The notes under the pieces: model-generated
The model's input: only the letters and a program-made list of their open reading frames with translations
What the model was told of the DNA's origin: nothing
Databases searched by the model: none
Shown: positions 1-9,050 of the stretch, piece after piece
Layout: every line of letters begins with the position of its first letter
How positions within the stretch are numbered: position 1 is the stretch's first letter
From: Bacteroidales bacterium
Lineage (GTDB): Bacteria > Bacteroidota > Bacteroidia > Bacteroidales > F082
Reading direction: 5' to 3'
Assembly (NCBI GenBank): GCA_018399335.1
Contig: JAGYNM010000002.1
Coordinates: forward strand, 1-58,071
DNA: 58,071 nt
Position numbers and translations under genes: made by a program

Positions 1-1
1 T

Positions 2-1246
2 ATAGAATTGTCTGGAATCGAAATATCTTATACTGCATTTGCAGGAATATATGCGAAAACAGATCCCGATTGCAGTTTCGAGGCCACAAGAGAAAATTTC
101 ACTTTTTATAACCTGGAAATCCATGAATGCTATTTACATCATATTGGCGATGAAGGATTCTACATCGGCAGTTCAAAATATACAGGCCAATATCTTCCAG
201 ATTGCGACACAACAGTGTTACCCCATTTAATGCATAATGTATTAATTTACAATAATTTGATTGAAGACACAGGTTGGGACGGATTACAGGTAAGCAGTGC
301 TGTTGGTGATTGTCGCATCTTTAATAACCGTATTTTCAGGGATTCATACAAAGAAACCGTCTATCAAATGTCAGGAATTTTAATTGGCGGTGGCTCCGAA
401 TGCGATTGCTACAACAATCAGATTTTCGACGGTAAAGGTGATGGCATTGATATGTTTGGCCACGGCGATAGCCGTATCTATAACAATCTTATTGTCAGGG
501 CAGGAAAGAGCTTTCAACCAAATAATCCAGATGAATCACGGCACGGAATTTTTATTGGTAATCCCCCAGACAACAGCTTATCGAACCTGGATATTTTACA
601 TAATACCATTATCGATCCAAAAACCACCGGAATCAGGTACTTTAATTCCTTCACAAGTTATAATACAATTGCTAACAACTTAGTAACCAGACCCGGAGCT
701 TATGATCAAATTGGAAACAATGCTTATTTTAATCATAATTTGACTACTGATTTATTTGTTTCAACCGGAAATTTTTTCACACAATCAATTGATTACGTTG
801 GCTTTATAAATTTCTCTGAGAACGACTTTGATCTTAAGGCAAACTCCCCTGCAATAAATCGCGCAACTGATTTAGGTTATAGTGGCATTTTATTCGACCT
901 CCTGGATCGTCCGCGTCCTCATAATCAAGGATTTGATCAGGGAGCCTTTGAATGTCAGGAAATTAATGCCTCGGTTATACAATTGGAAGGGGAAAATAAA
1001 AAACCATATACGTTTGGTTTTCAGCCAAAAAGTGACGTATTACAGCTTCATTTCAAAGAAGCTATACCTAATTTAACCCTTTACATTTTTGATCTGGCAG
1101 GCAAAGCAGTAATTCAAAATCAAATCCAAAGTCAAGGAGCATTTCACCATAATATTTCTGTTTCAGAATTAAAATCCGGACTTTACCTATTGAAGATCAA
1201 AGGATTTAAGATTGATTACACGGAAAAATTTAGCATTACTAAGTAA
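2..1246 (+). CDS. Parallel beta-helix protein with T9SS sorting domain (5' partial)
   Basis: The frame is open to the left edge, so the N-terminus and any signal peptide are missing. Roughly the first 300 residues carry a ladder of short Asn-rich repeats (YNNLI, FNNRI, YNNQI, HNTII, ANNLV), as in right-handed parallel beta-helix (pectate-lyase-like) proteins. The last ~75 residues look like a type A Por-secretion C-terminal domain (LYIFDLAGKAV, then LKSGLYLLKIKG). By family knowledge such proteins are exported by the type IX system and often bind or cleave polysaccharides. No catalytic residues can be assigned, so the substrate is unknown. The next gene begins 11 bases downstream. Confidence 0.8.
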   Translation: MELSGIEISYTAFAGIYAKTDPDCSFEATRENFTFYNLEIHECYLHHIGDEGFYIGSSKYTGQYLPDCDTTVLPHLMHNVLIYNNLIEDTGWDGLQVSSAVGDCRIFNNRIFRDSYKETVYQMSGILIGGGSECDCYNNQIFDGKGDGIDMFGHGDSRIYNNLIVRAGKSFQPNNPDESRHGIFIGNPPDNSLSNLDILHNTIIDPKTTGIRYFNSFTSYNTIANNLVTRPGAYDQIGNNAYFNHNLTTDLFVSTGNFFTQSIDYVGFINFSENDFDLKANSPAINRATDLGYSGILFDLLDRPRPHNQGFDQGAFECQEINASVIQLEGENKKPYTFGFQPKSDVLQLHFKEAIPNLTLYIFDLAGKAVIQNQIQSQGAFHHNISVSELKSGLYLLKIKGFKIDYTEKFSITK

Positions 1247-1257
1247 AACATCTCAGC

Positions 1258-2058
1258 ATGCAGTTAAAAAAAATTATTCCGCTTGGCTTGGGCATTTTCT
1301 TACGTAAGAATTATCTTTTTATCAAAGGCATGGCCTATCGTGGAGATAAGTTTTACTGTCCCTTTTGTGATGCCGGATTTAAAGACTTTTTGGATGGAGG
1401 AACAGCTGTGGCCATCAACGAAAAACTTGATGTGATCGGAGCTGGAAAACGACCCAAGACAATTTGTCCAGCCTGTCATTCCAACGATCGTGAAAGGCTA
1501 TTACGTTGGCTTTTCGAAAATCGTTTTCAAATTTCATCTGCCGACAAAATTCTCCATATTGCTCCCGAACCTTCGCTTGGACGTTATTTGCAATCGAAAA
1601 GTCCGAAAGGCTATGTATCAGGCGTAAAGTATTATGAAGGCTTCTATTATCCGCCTGGCGTAAAGTTAATGGATTTATTAAACCTTCCTTTTGACAATAA
1701 TCATTTCGATTGGGTCATTTGCAACCATGTTTTAGAACATATTCCTGATGATCAGGCTGCTATGAAAGCCATTTTTAATGTATTGAAGAAAGGCGGAAAA
1801 GCAATTCTGCAGGTGCCATGGTCTCCACTTCTTGATCAGACAAAGGAGGACTTTAGCATCCAAGACCCGAAAGAGCGAGAAGCAGCTTTTGGCCAGTTCG
1901 ATCATGTAAGAATTTACGGTAATGATTATACTACAAGACTTAATAATGCTGGTTTTCAGGTTAATAAACTTGAATTTGAGGATCTAGGGATACTAAAAAA
2001 TGACATTGAAAAGATGCAACTTAATAAGAAAGAATGTATCTTTATTGTCACAAAATGA
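1258..2058 (+). CDS. SAM-dependent class I methyltransferase with N-terminal zinc ribbon
   Basis: 266 residues. Two CxxC pairs in the N-terminal third (FYCPFC near residue 35 and TICPACHSNDRERLLRW near residue 70) suggest a small zinc-binding module. A Methyltransf_11-type Rossmann domain follows; the acidic/aromatic motif NHVLEHIPDD marks the post-IV region, and a GGKAILQVPW strand comes after it. The canonical glycine-rich motif I is weak (LHIAPEPSLG). The substrate is not evident; related proteins are found in Bacteroidota polysaccharide or glycan loci. It sits between a T9SS cargo gene and a hybrid histidine kinase, with only 10 bases to the latter, so co-transcription is likely. Confidence 0.8.
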   Translation: MQLKKIIPLGLGIFLRKNYLFIKGMAYRGDKFYCPFCDAGFKDFLDGGTAVAINEKLDVIGAGKRPKTICPACHSNDRERLLRWLFENRFQISSADKILHIAPEPSLGRYLQSKSPKGYVSGVKYYEGFYYPPGVKLMDLLNLPFDNNHFDWVICNHVLEHIPDDQAAMKAIFNVLKKGGKAILQVPWSPLLDQTKEDFSIQDPKEREAAFGQFDHVRIYGNDYTTRLNNAGFQVNKLEFEDLGILKNDIEKMQLNKKECIFIVTK

Positions 2059-2068
2059 GCGTTTAGTT

Positions 2069-4399
2069 ATGAGGTTCAACCTGCCCAATAAAAATACTTT
2101 TTTCGTCTTTGTTTTCGGACTTGCCAGCTGCTATTTTTATGTTTTTGGTCAAAAAACTTTTGCATCACAAACCAATTTTCCATCTGAAGTAATCGCCAGA
2201 GATATCTTGCTCATTACACAAGCACTTACTGATACTACAGTCTTACAGAATGAAGAATTTGTCATAAAAACACTTTCGAATAGTAAATCACTTATAAATT
2301 GGGACTTGAATAGTATTGCACTTAATTTTCTTGATTTAACAGCTGATCGCTTTAATCAGCTTGCCAACGATGAAAGCAAGCTTGAATTTATGCACTTACA
2401 AATCATAGCAAGTGAAAATCAGCCTTCAGTAGATAAACTAAAAAACTACCTGATGCTTGCTGAATCAGTTGACAATGATTTGTATCAACAATTTGGTTAT
2501 GCATTGATTATCAATCATTACCGTGTAAGCAATGAAACATCAAAAGCATTTCTCTATTACAATGCGGCAAAACCTTGGATTGAAAGTCAAAATGCTTCTT
2601 TGCCCCTTTTTCTGGAATCTATATTCTTAACAGGATTACCTGATAAATCAACAGTTGATTCCTTATGGTCTGATCGTTTTAAACAATCAGCTCCACAACA
2701 CTTGGAGAATAATTGGTTTATTAAAAAATATTTATCGGAAGTAGATACACAGGATTTTCAATTTATTAAATTGCTGATCAAGGATTTAGAAGTATTTTCT
2801 TCTCCAAGTTTGAAAGCACTTATATATCAGAATCACGCTAATTCGTTATTAGCAGAAGATTCACTTCAGGCGTTTAATAGTTTTCTAACTGCTTTTGACT
2901 ACTTTGAACAAGCTGATTCATTAAATCAATTGTACGTCAATGATTTAAATAATAATTTACTTAAACTACATTCGCAATTATCATTACAATCCGGTAATAA
3001 ATTAATTAACTGGAAAACCCTGACCGCAGCATTTTTATTCTTTTTTAGTTTGTTTTTGATATTCAGGCTAATTCAATGGAAACAAAAAGCTAAAAAGAAA
3101 ATTTCAGAAACCACCATAGCGATAATTGAGACCAGAAGCAAGCTGCAAATTGCAAATGATGAAGTTGATGAACGCGTAAAATCGCGTGAGCAAGCAATTG
3201 ATTCTGAGTTAAAAGAGAGTGAAAATCTGGATAAAATTTTGAAAATTACACTCAAAAATGCTGAAGAAGCCAATTTTCAAAAGAATGCTTTTATGGCCAA
3301 TATGAGCCACGAAATCAGAACACCATTGAATGGCATTTTAGGTTTTTCCAGTTTGCTGGGATTAGAACTTGCAAAAATTGATGAACCTGAACTTTTTGAA
3401 TATGCAAACAGCATTCAGAAAAGCGGCGACAAATTGCTTCATCTTTTGAATAATATAATAGATATCAGCAGGTTACAAGCCAATGATTTTGCCTTGAAAA
3501 AACAAAAGATTGCACTGAAAGAAGTGACTGAAGAAATACTTCTCGAAAATAAATCAAGAGCTATAGACAAAGGCCTCACCTTTTTAAATGAAACGAAAGA
3601 AGATATTTGGATTGAAACAGACAGGCCCATTATTAAGCGTATTTTAAGCGAGATTGTTGACAATAGCATTAAATACACTAACAAAGGGTATATCAAGCTA
3701 TTAGCTGAAAATTTGCCTGATAAGGAAAGCATAAAAATCGTCTTATCCGACACCGGACAAGGAATCGACAGCAGTTATCTGGAGGCAATTTTTGAACCAT
3801 TCCGGCAAGATAAGCAAGGTTATTCTAAGCAATATCAGGGCGCCGGATTAGGACTTCCACTTGCAAAAAGTATGACTGAACTTCTTGGCGGACAATTCAT
3901 TATAACATCCGAAAAGGCACGTGGAACTACAATTACTATCACAATGCCTCTTAGTCTTAAGTCAGGGAAATTCGATATAATTCCTGATAATAAGAAGAAA
4001 AGTAGCAAAGGCTGGTCTATTAGGCCAAATCCAAATATCCTTTTGGTTGAGGATGATCATGCGAATAAAATTGTAATTACCAAATACCTTGAAAAATTTG
4101 GTCTGGTTACCCCTGCAATGCGCGGCGAAGATGCTATCAAGGCAATCGTGCAATCAGTTGAAAACCAAAATATTTTTGATATCATTATGATGGATATCAA
4201 CCTGCCTGCACCTTGGGACGGCATCAAATTAATGAATTTTATTCGGGAGAAATATCCTGAGTATAAAACAGTTCCTTTTGTTGCACAAACTGCTTATGGT
4301 ATGTCAGGAGATGAACTACGTTTCCTCGAGGCCGGCTTTGATGCCTACATTGCCAAACCAATAACAATGGAACAAATAAAAACCATTTTTACAGGATAA
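2069..4399 (+). CDS. Hybrid sensor histidine kinase / response regulator
   Basis: 776 residues from the ATG at 2069. An in-frame ATG at 2000 would overlap the previous gene by 59 bases and disrupt the hydrophobic signal-like N-terminus, so 2069 is preferred. Order: N-terminal signal anchor, a helical periplasmic region of ~300 residues probably built of TPR-like helices, one membrane segment (TLTAAFLFFFSLFLIF), a coiled coil, HisKA with H-box MSHEIRTPLNG (His about 414), HATPase with N-box DNSIKY, DTGQGID and GAGLGLPLA boxes, then a C-terminal receiver whose phospho-acceptor is in IIMMDINLP (Asp about 709). There is no output domain, so a downstream phosphorelay is expected. The receiver-only protein 218 bases downstream is a candidate partner (inference). 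Confidence 0.92.
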   Translation: MRFNLPNKNTFFVFVFGLASCYFYVFGQKTFASQTNFPSEVIARDILLITQALTDTTVLQNEEFVIKTLSNSKSLINWDLNSIALNFLDLTADRFNQLANDESKLEFMHLQIIASENQPSVDKLKNYLMLAESVDNDLYQQFGYALIINHYRVSNETSKAFLYYNAAKPWIESQNASLPLFLESIFLTGLPDKSTVDSLWSDRFKQSAPQHLENNWFIKKYLSEVDTQDFQFIKLLIKDLEVFSSPSLKALIYQNHANSLLAEDSLQAFNSFLTAFDYFEQADSLNQLYVNDLNNNLLKLHSQLSLQSGNKLINWKTLTAAFLFFFSLFLIFRLIQWKQKAKKKISETTIAIIETRSKLQIANDEVDERVKSREQAIDSELKESENLDKILKITLKNAEEANFQKNAFMANMSHEIRTPLNGILGFSSLLGLELAKIDEPELFEYANSIQKSGDKLLHLLNNIIDISRLQANDFALKKQKIALKEVTEEILLENKSRAIDKGLTFLNETKEDIWIETDRPIIKRILSEIVDNSIKYTNKGYIKLLAENLPDKESIKIVLSDTGQGIDSSYLEAIFEPFRQDKQGYSKQYQGAGLGLPLAKSMTELLGGQFIITSEKARGTTITITMPLSLKSGKFDIIPDNKKKSSKGWSIRPNPNILLVEDDHANKIVITKYLEKFGLVTPAMRGEDAIKAIVQSVENQNIFDIIMMDINLPAPWDGIKLMNFIREKYPEYKTVPFVAQTAYGMSGDELRFLEAGFDAYIAKPITMEQIKTIFTG

Positions 4400-4541
4400 A
4401 CAGATTAATTCCAAACACTTCATAGTAAAAATGCTAAGTTATAAGCCTTTTGTAGTAATATCTTTAAACCGTTAACCCATCATAATCAGAACGGACGAAA
4501 AAAAATACATGGCTTATTCATGAAAGTGCAATGGAATTTTA

Positions 4542-4549
4542 TACCTTTG
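4542..4549 (+). promoter_or_regulatory. Bacteroidota-type -7 promoter element TACCTTTG
   Basis: Exact match to TAnnTTTG, about 70 bases before the receiver gene at 4618, in an otherwise gene-free 218-base gap. No convincing -33 TTTG was found. It implies the receiver gene is not simply an extension of the kinase transcript. Confidence 0.5.
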
Positions 4550-4617
4550 TGCTAGAACAAAATAATAAACAACTTAGGAATTAGCTTTAATTCCTTAAAA
4601 AGTGGAGAGCAAACGTC

Positions 4618-5013
4618 TTGGATACCAACGAAATCAAACAAACGCTTCATATTCTGCTTGTTGAAGACAACGAGTTAAATCAAAAGTTTGCTATGGCTGT
4701 ACTCAAGCGTCTCGGACACACTTATGAGTTGGCGGAAAACGGTGCTGTTGGTTTTCAAAAATACCTCAACGGTAAATTCGACCTCATCCTCATGGACATT
4801 CAAATGCCCGAAATGAATGGTATTGAGGCCACAATATCGATCCGGGAACACGAACGGAAGAACAACATTAAACCCATTCCCATAATTGCAGTTACAGCCT
4901 TTGCAATGGAACACGACAGAAGAAATTGTATGGAAGCTGGAATGAATGAGTTTCTTACCAAACCCTACAAACCTCAAGACATGATGGCCAAAATTGAAAA
5001 AGTACTCGAATAA
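4618..5013 (+). CDS. Single-domain response regulator (CheY-like receiver)
   Basis: 131 residues, a receiver domain only. The acidic pair is in ILLVEDNELN, the phospho-acceptor Asp in LILMDIQMPEMNG, the switch Thr in PIIAVTAFA and the conserved Lys in FLTKPYKP. The start is a TTG at 4618 preceded by a purine-rich AGTGGAGAG; no ATG lies nearby in frame. Lacking an output domain, it should act by phosphorelay or protein contact. The upstream hybrid kinase, which also ends in a receiver, is the obvious partner, though a separate promoter lies between them. An intrinsic terminator follows immediately. Confidence 0.88.
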   Translation: MDTNEIKQTLHILLVEDNELNQKFAMAVLKRLGHTYELAENGAVGFQKYLNGKFDLILMDIQMPEMNGIEATISIREHERKNNIKPIPIIAVTAFAMEHDRRNCMEAGMNEFLTKPYKPQDMMAKIEKVLE

Positions 5014-5015
5014 AA

Positions 5016-5041
5016 AAACCGCTTCCAAGAGCGGTTTTTTT
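5016..5041. terminator. Bidirectional intrinsic terminator
   Basis: ACCGCT and AGCGGT flanked by A and T runs form a hairpin with a 6-base loop directly after the receiver stop codon. Symmetric A/T flanks let it serve both this gene and the convergent FKBP operon ending at 5065. Confidence 0.8.
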
Positions 5042-5064
5042 ATATCACTACTTTTATTAGGCTT

Positions 5065-6399
5065 TTAATCAATAACTTCCAGAAGCTCTACATCAAAAAC
5101 TAAGGGAGAATACGCTGGAATATCTTCACCTCTTGCTGTTGCTCCGTAAGCTAAACTGGAAGGGAGAATAAATGTTGCTTTTCCACCAGCTTTCATCAAA
5201 GCAATTCCTTCGTCCCATCCCTGAATCACTTGTCCTTTGCCCAACTCAAAACTGAAAGCCTCACCACCATCCAAAGAAGATTGTAATTTTTCTCCATCAA
5301 TATTATACAGGGTATAATGTACTTTCACAGTTTTACCAGCTGCCGCCTGACTACCTGTACCAGCCACTTTTTCAATATAATACAATCCACTTTCGCGAGG
5401 ATCGACCGTAATATTATTATTGATAAGGTATGCAGAAATCTTTTTTCCTTCATTTAAGCGAGCCGTTTCAGCCTTTGCTTCCTCAGCTTTTCTGGCCACT
5501 TCCCGTTCTTTTTCAACTTGCTCTTTTGTTTTAATATCCACAAGTTCAGTTTCATAAACCAAAGTGGTATAAGGCAAAACCATTTGTCCCCTTCCAAGAC
5601 TATCAAAAGCTAAAGAGGATGGCACAATAAGTCTGTTTTTACCTCCTTTGCGCAAATAACCAACTCCTTCATCAAAGCCTTTCGTATCGAAGGCTTGGCC
5701 ATATGTAACTTCCATTGGATCACGACCAACAGAAGTAAAGAGCTGATTTCCATCTACATCACTAATTGTAAAATGAACCATCAGCACATCACCATCTTGT
5801 GGTTTTCTACCTTTACCGGCCTTCAAATCAATAACATGCAAACCAGATTCCTTAGTTTCATACTCTCCTTTCAATTCTTCCAGTAATGCAGTAAGTTTTG
5901 TTTGCTCTTCTTCTTTGCGTTGCTTCAGAAATTCTTGCTCCTCTGCGATCAGCTCTGCCTCTGTTTGAATCTCTAAAAGTTTGATATCAAAATACATCGG
6001 ACTTCCAGGCGTCACAAATTCCGGTAAACTCTGGATACCAGCAGTTACCAAATAAAATGAATCTGCCGGAAACACTATTGTCGCTGAATCTCCCACATGA
6101 AGTTCTGCAAGAGCAGTGTACAAATCTCCCTTAAAAGTAGGTTCAATAATAGGAAACTTTAAGGGTTCACTAAACAGTTTTGTGTCAAAAAGTACTGTGT
6201 CTTCTAGGTAATATTTCATTTCAACTGAAACAACATCATTTAAGAATGCTGTACTTACCTCATCACTTTTTTCGTGGTACTTGATATAAACGCCACTTTC
6301 AGTTTGCTCAAAACCTGGATATGGCGATTGACTACAAGCACTCAACAGTCCGATCAGGCCTGCAAACAACACAAAAACTTTAGCATTAATTTTTAACAT
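5065..6399 (-). CDS. Lipoprotein with three FKBP-type peptidyl-prolyl isomerase domains
   Basis: 444 residues. A lipoprotein signal ends in LLSACS, placing the protein in the outer or inner membrane facing the periplasm. Three FKBP-like units follow: residues ~35-150, degenerate, without the usual active-site aromatic set; ~180-290, partly conserved; and ~330-444, with the canonical series VHYTLYN, VIQGWDEGI and AYGA plus a terminal FDVELLEV. By family, FKBPs catalyse cis-trans isomerisation at proline during folding of exported proteins. It is the last gene of a four-gene minus-strand operon in which FKBP number rises from one to three. A TAnnTTTG element in the 51-base gap before it may give extra transcription. 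Confidence 0.88.
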   Translation of the reverse strand: MLKINAKVFVLFAGLIGLLSACSQSPYPGFEQTESGVYIKYHEKSDEVSTAFLNDVVSVEMKYYLEDTVLFDTKLFSEPLKFPIIEPTFKGDLYTALAELHVGDSATIVFPADSFYLVTAGIQSLPEFVTPGSPMYFDIKLLEIQTEAELIAEEQEFLKQRKEEEQTKLTALLEELKGEYETKESGLHVIDLKAGKGRKPQDGDVLMVHFTISDVDGNQLFTSVGRDPMEVTYGQAFDTKGFDEGVGYLRKGGKNRLIVPSSLAFDSLGRGQMVLPYTTLVYETELVDIKTKEQVEKEREVARKAEEAKAETARLNEGKKISAYLINNNITVDPRESGLYYIEKVAGTGSQAAAGKTVKVHYTLYNIDGEKLQSSLDGGEAFSFELGKGQVIQGWDEGIALMKAGGKATFILPSSLAYGATARGEDIPAYSPLVFDVELLEVID

Positions 6400-6424
6400 A
6401 AATATTTGATTTAGAGTATAATAG

Positions 6425-6432
6425 CAAATTTA
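6425..6432 (-). promoter_or_regulatory. Putative -7 promoter element (TAAATTTG on minus strand)
   Basis: CAAATTTA on the plus strand, i.e. TAAATTTG reading toward the three-domain FKBP gene, 26 bases before its ATG. It is the only TAnnTTTG match in the 51-base intergenic gap. The -33 box is not clear. Confidence 0.4.
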
Positions 6433-6450
6433 ACTGATTCTGAAGTGTTA

Positions 6451-7323
6451 CTAATTAAGCACCTCAAGCAGTTCCACTTCAAAAACCAAAGGGCTATATG
6501 CTGGAATTTTCCCCGTTTCGCGTTCTCCATAAGCCAGGTTATAAGGTATGATCAACATTGCCTTTCCGCCTTCTCTCATCATGGCTATACCTTCGTCCCA
6601 GCCCTTTATAACTCGTCCTGCACCCAGTTCAAATTCGAACGGGCTGCCCCTGCTGTAGGAATCATCAAATGGTAATCCGTTTGTAAGTCTTCCGGCATAA
6701 TGAACTTTAACTTTTTGACCTTTTTGAGGTTGGGGTCCTTTTCCGCGCTCAAGCTCAACATAATAAAGCCCTGAACCCGTTGGTAAAACTTTGATATTTT
6801 CCTGATCAAGAAATTTTTGTAGCATCGACTCTGATTCTGCAATCTGGTCAGCTTTTTTCTTATATTGCTCAGCTTCATAAGCTTCTGGCGACAAAAAATC
6901 AATCAACCGAATATCAAAACGCATCATATCACCTTCTTTAACAAAGGCAGGAAGTTCCCTTACCCTGAAAACCTCCAAAAATATTCGATCGGCCGGGCAT
7001 AAAAAGCTCGCCGAATCTCCTTTGTGCATTTGTGCAATCCCTTCATAAAAATCTCCGGGAAATATCGGTGACATCAGCGGGAAGCGCATTTGTTGTTTCA
7101 ATTTATAACTGTCGAAAATCACTGAATCATTTATTGCATATTTCATGTCAACATGCACAATATCATTAATTTCAGGTTGATTTTCATTTGAGTTCTCTTC
7201 GTAAAAACGATATTTTAATCCGCTTTCGGAGGTCTTAAAATCATTTCCACCCATATTGCTGCAGGCAGTAAAAACAAGAATCGTAACGAAAAGCAAAATT
7301 GGAAATAAGCGTAATCTTTTCAT
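6451..7323 (-). CDS. Lipoprotein with two FKBP-type domains
   Basis: 290 residues. The lipoprotein signal ends in LVFTACSN. A degenerate FKBP-like unit spans residues ~30-145 (PGDFYEGIAQMHKGD keeps the fold pattern but not the catalytic aromatics). A helical linker rich in Glu and Lys follows, then a canonical C-terminal FKBP at ~175-290 with VHYAGRL, PFDDSY, FEFELGAGRVIKGWDEGI and AYGERE. The architecture resembles Mip/FkpA-type periplasmic isomerases, although those use a helical N-terminal dimerisation domain rather than a second FKBP. It starts 10 bases after the stop of the one-domain FKBP gene, so the two are almost certainly co-transcribed. Confidence 0.88.
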   Translation of the reverse strand: MKRLRLFPILLFVTILVFTACSNMGGNDFKTSESGLKYRFYEENSNENQPEINDIVHVDMKYAINDSVIFDSYKLKQQMRFPLMSPIFPGDFYEGIAQMHKGDSASFLCPADRIFLEVFRVRELPAFVKEGDMMRFDIRLIDFLSPEAYEAEQYKKKADQIAESESMLQKFLDQENIKVLPTGSGLYYVELERGKGPQPQKGQKVKVHYAGRLTNGLPFDDSYSRGSPFEFELGAGRVIKGWDEGIAMMREGGKAMLIIPYNLAYGERETGKIPAYSPLVFEVELLEVLN

Positions 7324-7333
7324 TTTATTGGTT

Positions 7334-7870
7334 TTAATCTAATATTTCAATCTCATATACCAGGCTGGTTCTCGGCGGGATTTTGTCCTCATCTCCCAAC
7401 AGCCCAAAAGCAAGATGCGAAGGTAAGATAATTGTAGCCAAGTCGCCTCTTCTCAGCAATAAAACAGCTTCTTCCAATCCGGTTTCAACTCCGCCACGGC
7501 CAACTGTGAATGTTTTAACTCCCTTATCATCAGAGGAATAAACAACATCACCTGTCAGAAATTTGACTTTATATTTAAAACTAACTCTTTCACCTCTTTT
7601 TACAGGTGTTCCATCTCCCTCTTTACGGATCACATACCTTAAGCCTGTTCCCGTTTTCGTTACATCAAGGTTGTGCCGTTTAACGTAAGCATCAATTTGC
7701 TCATTTTCTGTCCGAACTAAGTATCGATTTGCCTTTTCTAGAGATTGTTGAACCTCATTTGAAGAAGGCACTTCCTTTTTAGTATTTTGAGGTGTATTAC
7801 TACACGAACCACTAATGAAAATGGCAAAAAGAAACAAAAACTTAAGTGTTAATAAGCTTTTTCGTAACAT
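7334..7870 (-). CDS. Single-domain FKBP-type lipoprotein, GldI-like
   Basis: 178 residues from the ATG at 7870. A TTG at 7876, immediately abutting the upstream stop codon, would add two residues. The lipoprotein signal ends in ISGSCSN, and one FKBP domain covers residues ~75-178. The active-site set is reduced: the usual VI-x-GW becomes VETGLEE, so catalysis is uncertain. In flavobacteria a comparable isomerase, GldI, lies beside a DHH phosphoesterase and ndk and is linked to gliding and T9SS. The same neighbourhood is seen here, which supports a GldI-like assignment but does not prove it. Confidence 0.8.
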   Translation of the reverse strand: MLRKSLLTLKFLFLFAIFISGSCSNTPQNTKKEVPSSNEVQQSLEKANRYLVRTENEQIDAYVKRHNLDVTKTGTGLRYVIRKEGDGTPVKRGERVSFKYKVKFLTGDVVYSSDDKGVKTFTVGRGGVETGLEEAVLLLRRGDLATIILPSHLAFGLLGDEDKIPPRTSLVYEIEILD

Positions 7871-7876
7871 ATTCAA

Positions 7877-8896
7877 CTAACTGTTCAGCTGGTTTTTATA
7901 GAAAGGTAAAACTTTAATTAACTGGTCAACGGCTTCATTAAAAGTGGTTTTTGAACTTCCGCCAGCTGCGTTGGCATGACCTCCCCCATTAAAATGATTT
8001 TTTGCCAACTCATGAACCGAGAAACTTCCTTTTGAACGAAACGAAAACCTAATCTGATCTTTCTTCTCAGTTATCAATACCGACATTTTTATGTTATTCA
8101 TTGATAATGGGTAGTTTACCACACCTTCCGTGTCACCAATCTGAAAATTAAACCGATTCAAATCATCCTTATTTAGGGTAATAATGGCAGTGCTAAATTC
8201 ATTAAAAACCTGCATTCTATTGCTTATCGCATGTCCCAGAAGCCGTAAACGATCTTCCGAAAAGGTATCATAAACCTGTTGATGCACATGTACAGCATCT
8301 AAACCATTTTGGATCAATTTAGCCACAGCCACGAAAATTTGAGGCCGGTTAATTGAATGACTAAAAGAACCGGTATCAGTCATTATTCCAGTGAAAAGCG
8401 CTTGCGAAATTTCCTGATTCCGGAAATATACTTCACCAAAATGCGAAATGAGTTCAAAAACCAATTCTGCTGTACTCGAAACAGCTGTGTCTGACAACAA
8501 CCACTTAAAATTTTCGATTTCCGGTTCACGATGATGATCAATCAGCACAAATGAACAATTAAGCTTCTTTAAATCATCCTGTAAAGTCCCGGAACGTGAT
8601 AAGCCATTATAATCCAGACAAAACACATAATCAGCCTGTTGCAGCACCTGCCTGACTTCAGTTGCAGTTTGATCGAAAATCATAATATTTGCCGACCCTT
8701 CAAGCCATGAAAGAAATACTGGAAATTTATTGGGTGATACAACTGTAACTTCTTGCTTATTAAGCCTTAAAAACGCTGCTAATGCAAGGGCAGAACCAAC
8801 TGCATCGCCATCTGGATTGGTATGAATTGTTAAAACTATTTTATGAGGAGTTGAAATCAATTGCCGGAAAGCTTCAAAAAACTGTGGTCGTTCCAT
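7877..8896 (-). CDS. nrnA: DHH-family phosphoesterase (NrnA-like oligoribonuclease/pAp phosphatase)
   Basis: 339 residues. The motifs of the DHH/DHHA1 family are in order: IHTNPDGDAVGSALAL (motif I), CLDYNG (motif II), IDHHREPE (the DHH signature), TDTGSF (motif IV) and the C-terminal DHHA1 glycine cluster GGGHANAAGG. By family these cytosolic Mn-dependent enzymes degrade short RNAs from the 5' end, dephosphorylate pAp, and in some species hydrolyse pApA or c-di-AMP. The exact substrate cannot be read from sequence. It is the first gene of the FKBP operon; the next gene begins right at its stop. A TAnnTTTG promoter lies 20 bases upstream. Confidence 0.88.
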   Translation of the reverse strand: MERPQFFEAFRQLISTPHKIVLTIHTNPDGDAVGSALALAAFLRLNKQEVTVVSPNKFPVFLSWLEGSANIMIFDQTATEVRQVLQQADYVFCLDYNGLSRSGTLQDDLKKLNCSFVLIDHHREPEIENFKWLLSDTAVSSTAELVFELISHFGEVYFRNQEISQALFTGIMTDTGSFSHSINRPQIFVAVAKLIQNGLDAVHVHQQVYDTFSEDRLRLLGHAISNRMQVFNEFSTAIITLNKDDLNRFNFQIGDTEGVVNYPLSMNNIKMSVLITEKKDQIRFSFRSKGSFSVHELAKNHFNGGGHANAAGGSSKTTFNEAVDQLIKVLPFYKNQLNS

Positions 8897-8916
8897 ATAA
8901 AAACTCTATTTGAGCA

Positions 8917-8924
8917 CAAAACTA
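8917..8924 (-). promoter_or_regulatory. Promoter -7 element (TAGTTTTG on minus strand) of the nrnA-FKBP operon
   Basis: CAAAACTA on the plus strand reads TAGTTTTG toward nrnA, leaving a leader of about 15 bases. It fits the TAnnTTTG consensus exactly; no clear -33 box. Confidence 0.5.
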
Positions 8925-9019
8925 CATAATTAGCGCGTATCGGAAAGGAAAATATCCCTCAGGATAGCTCAATAATTCAACCAAAAAACTGATTTAATGT
9001 CAATCTTTAGGAAAAAGAC

Positions 9020-9027
9020 TATTTTTG
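9020..9027 (+). promoter_or_regulatory. Promoter -7 element TATTTTTG of ndk
   Basis: Exact TAnnTTTG match 23 bases before the ndk ATG. It also argues against an upstream in-frame start at 8997, which would precede the transcription start. Confidence 0.5.
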
Positions 9028-9050
9028 CGGCACACAATAAAAACAAATTC

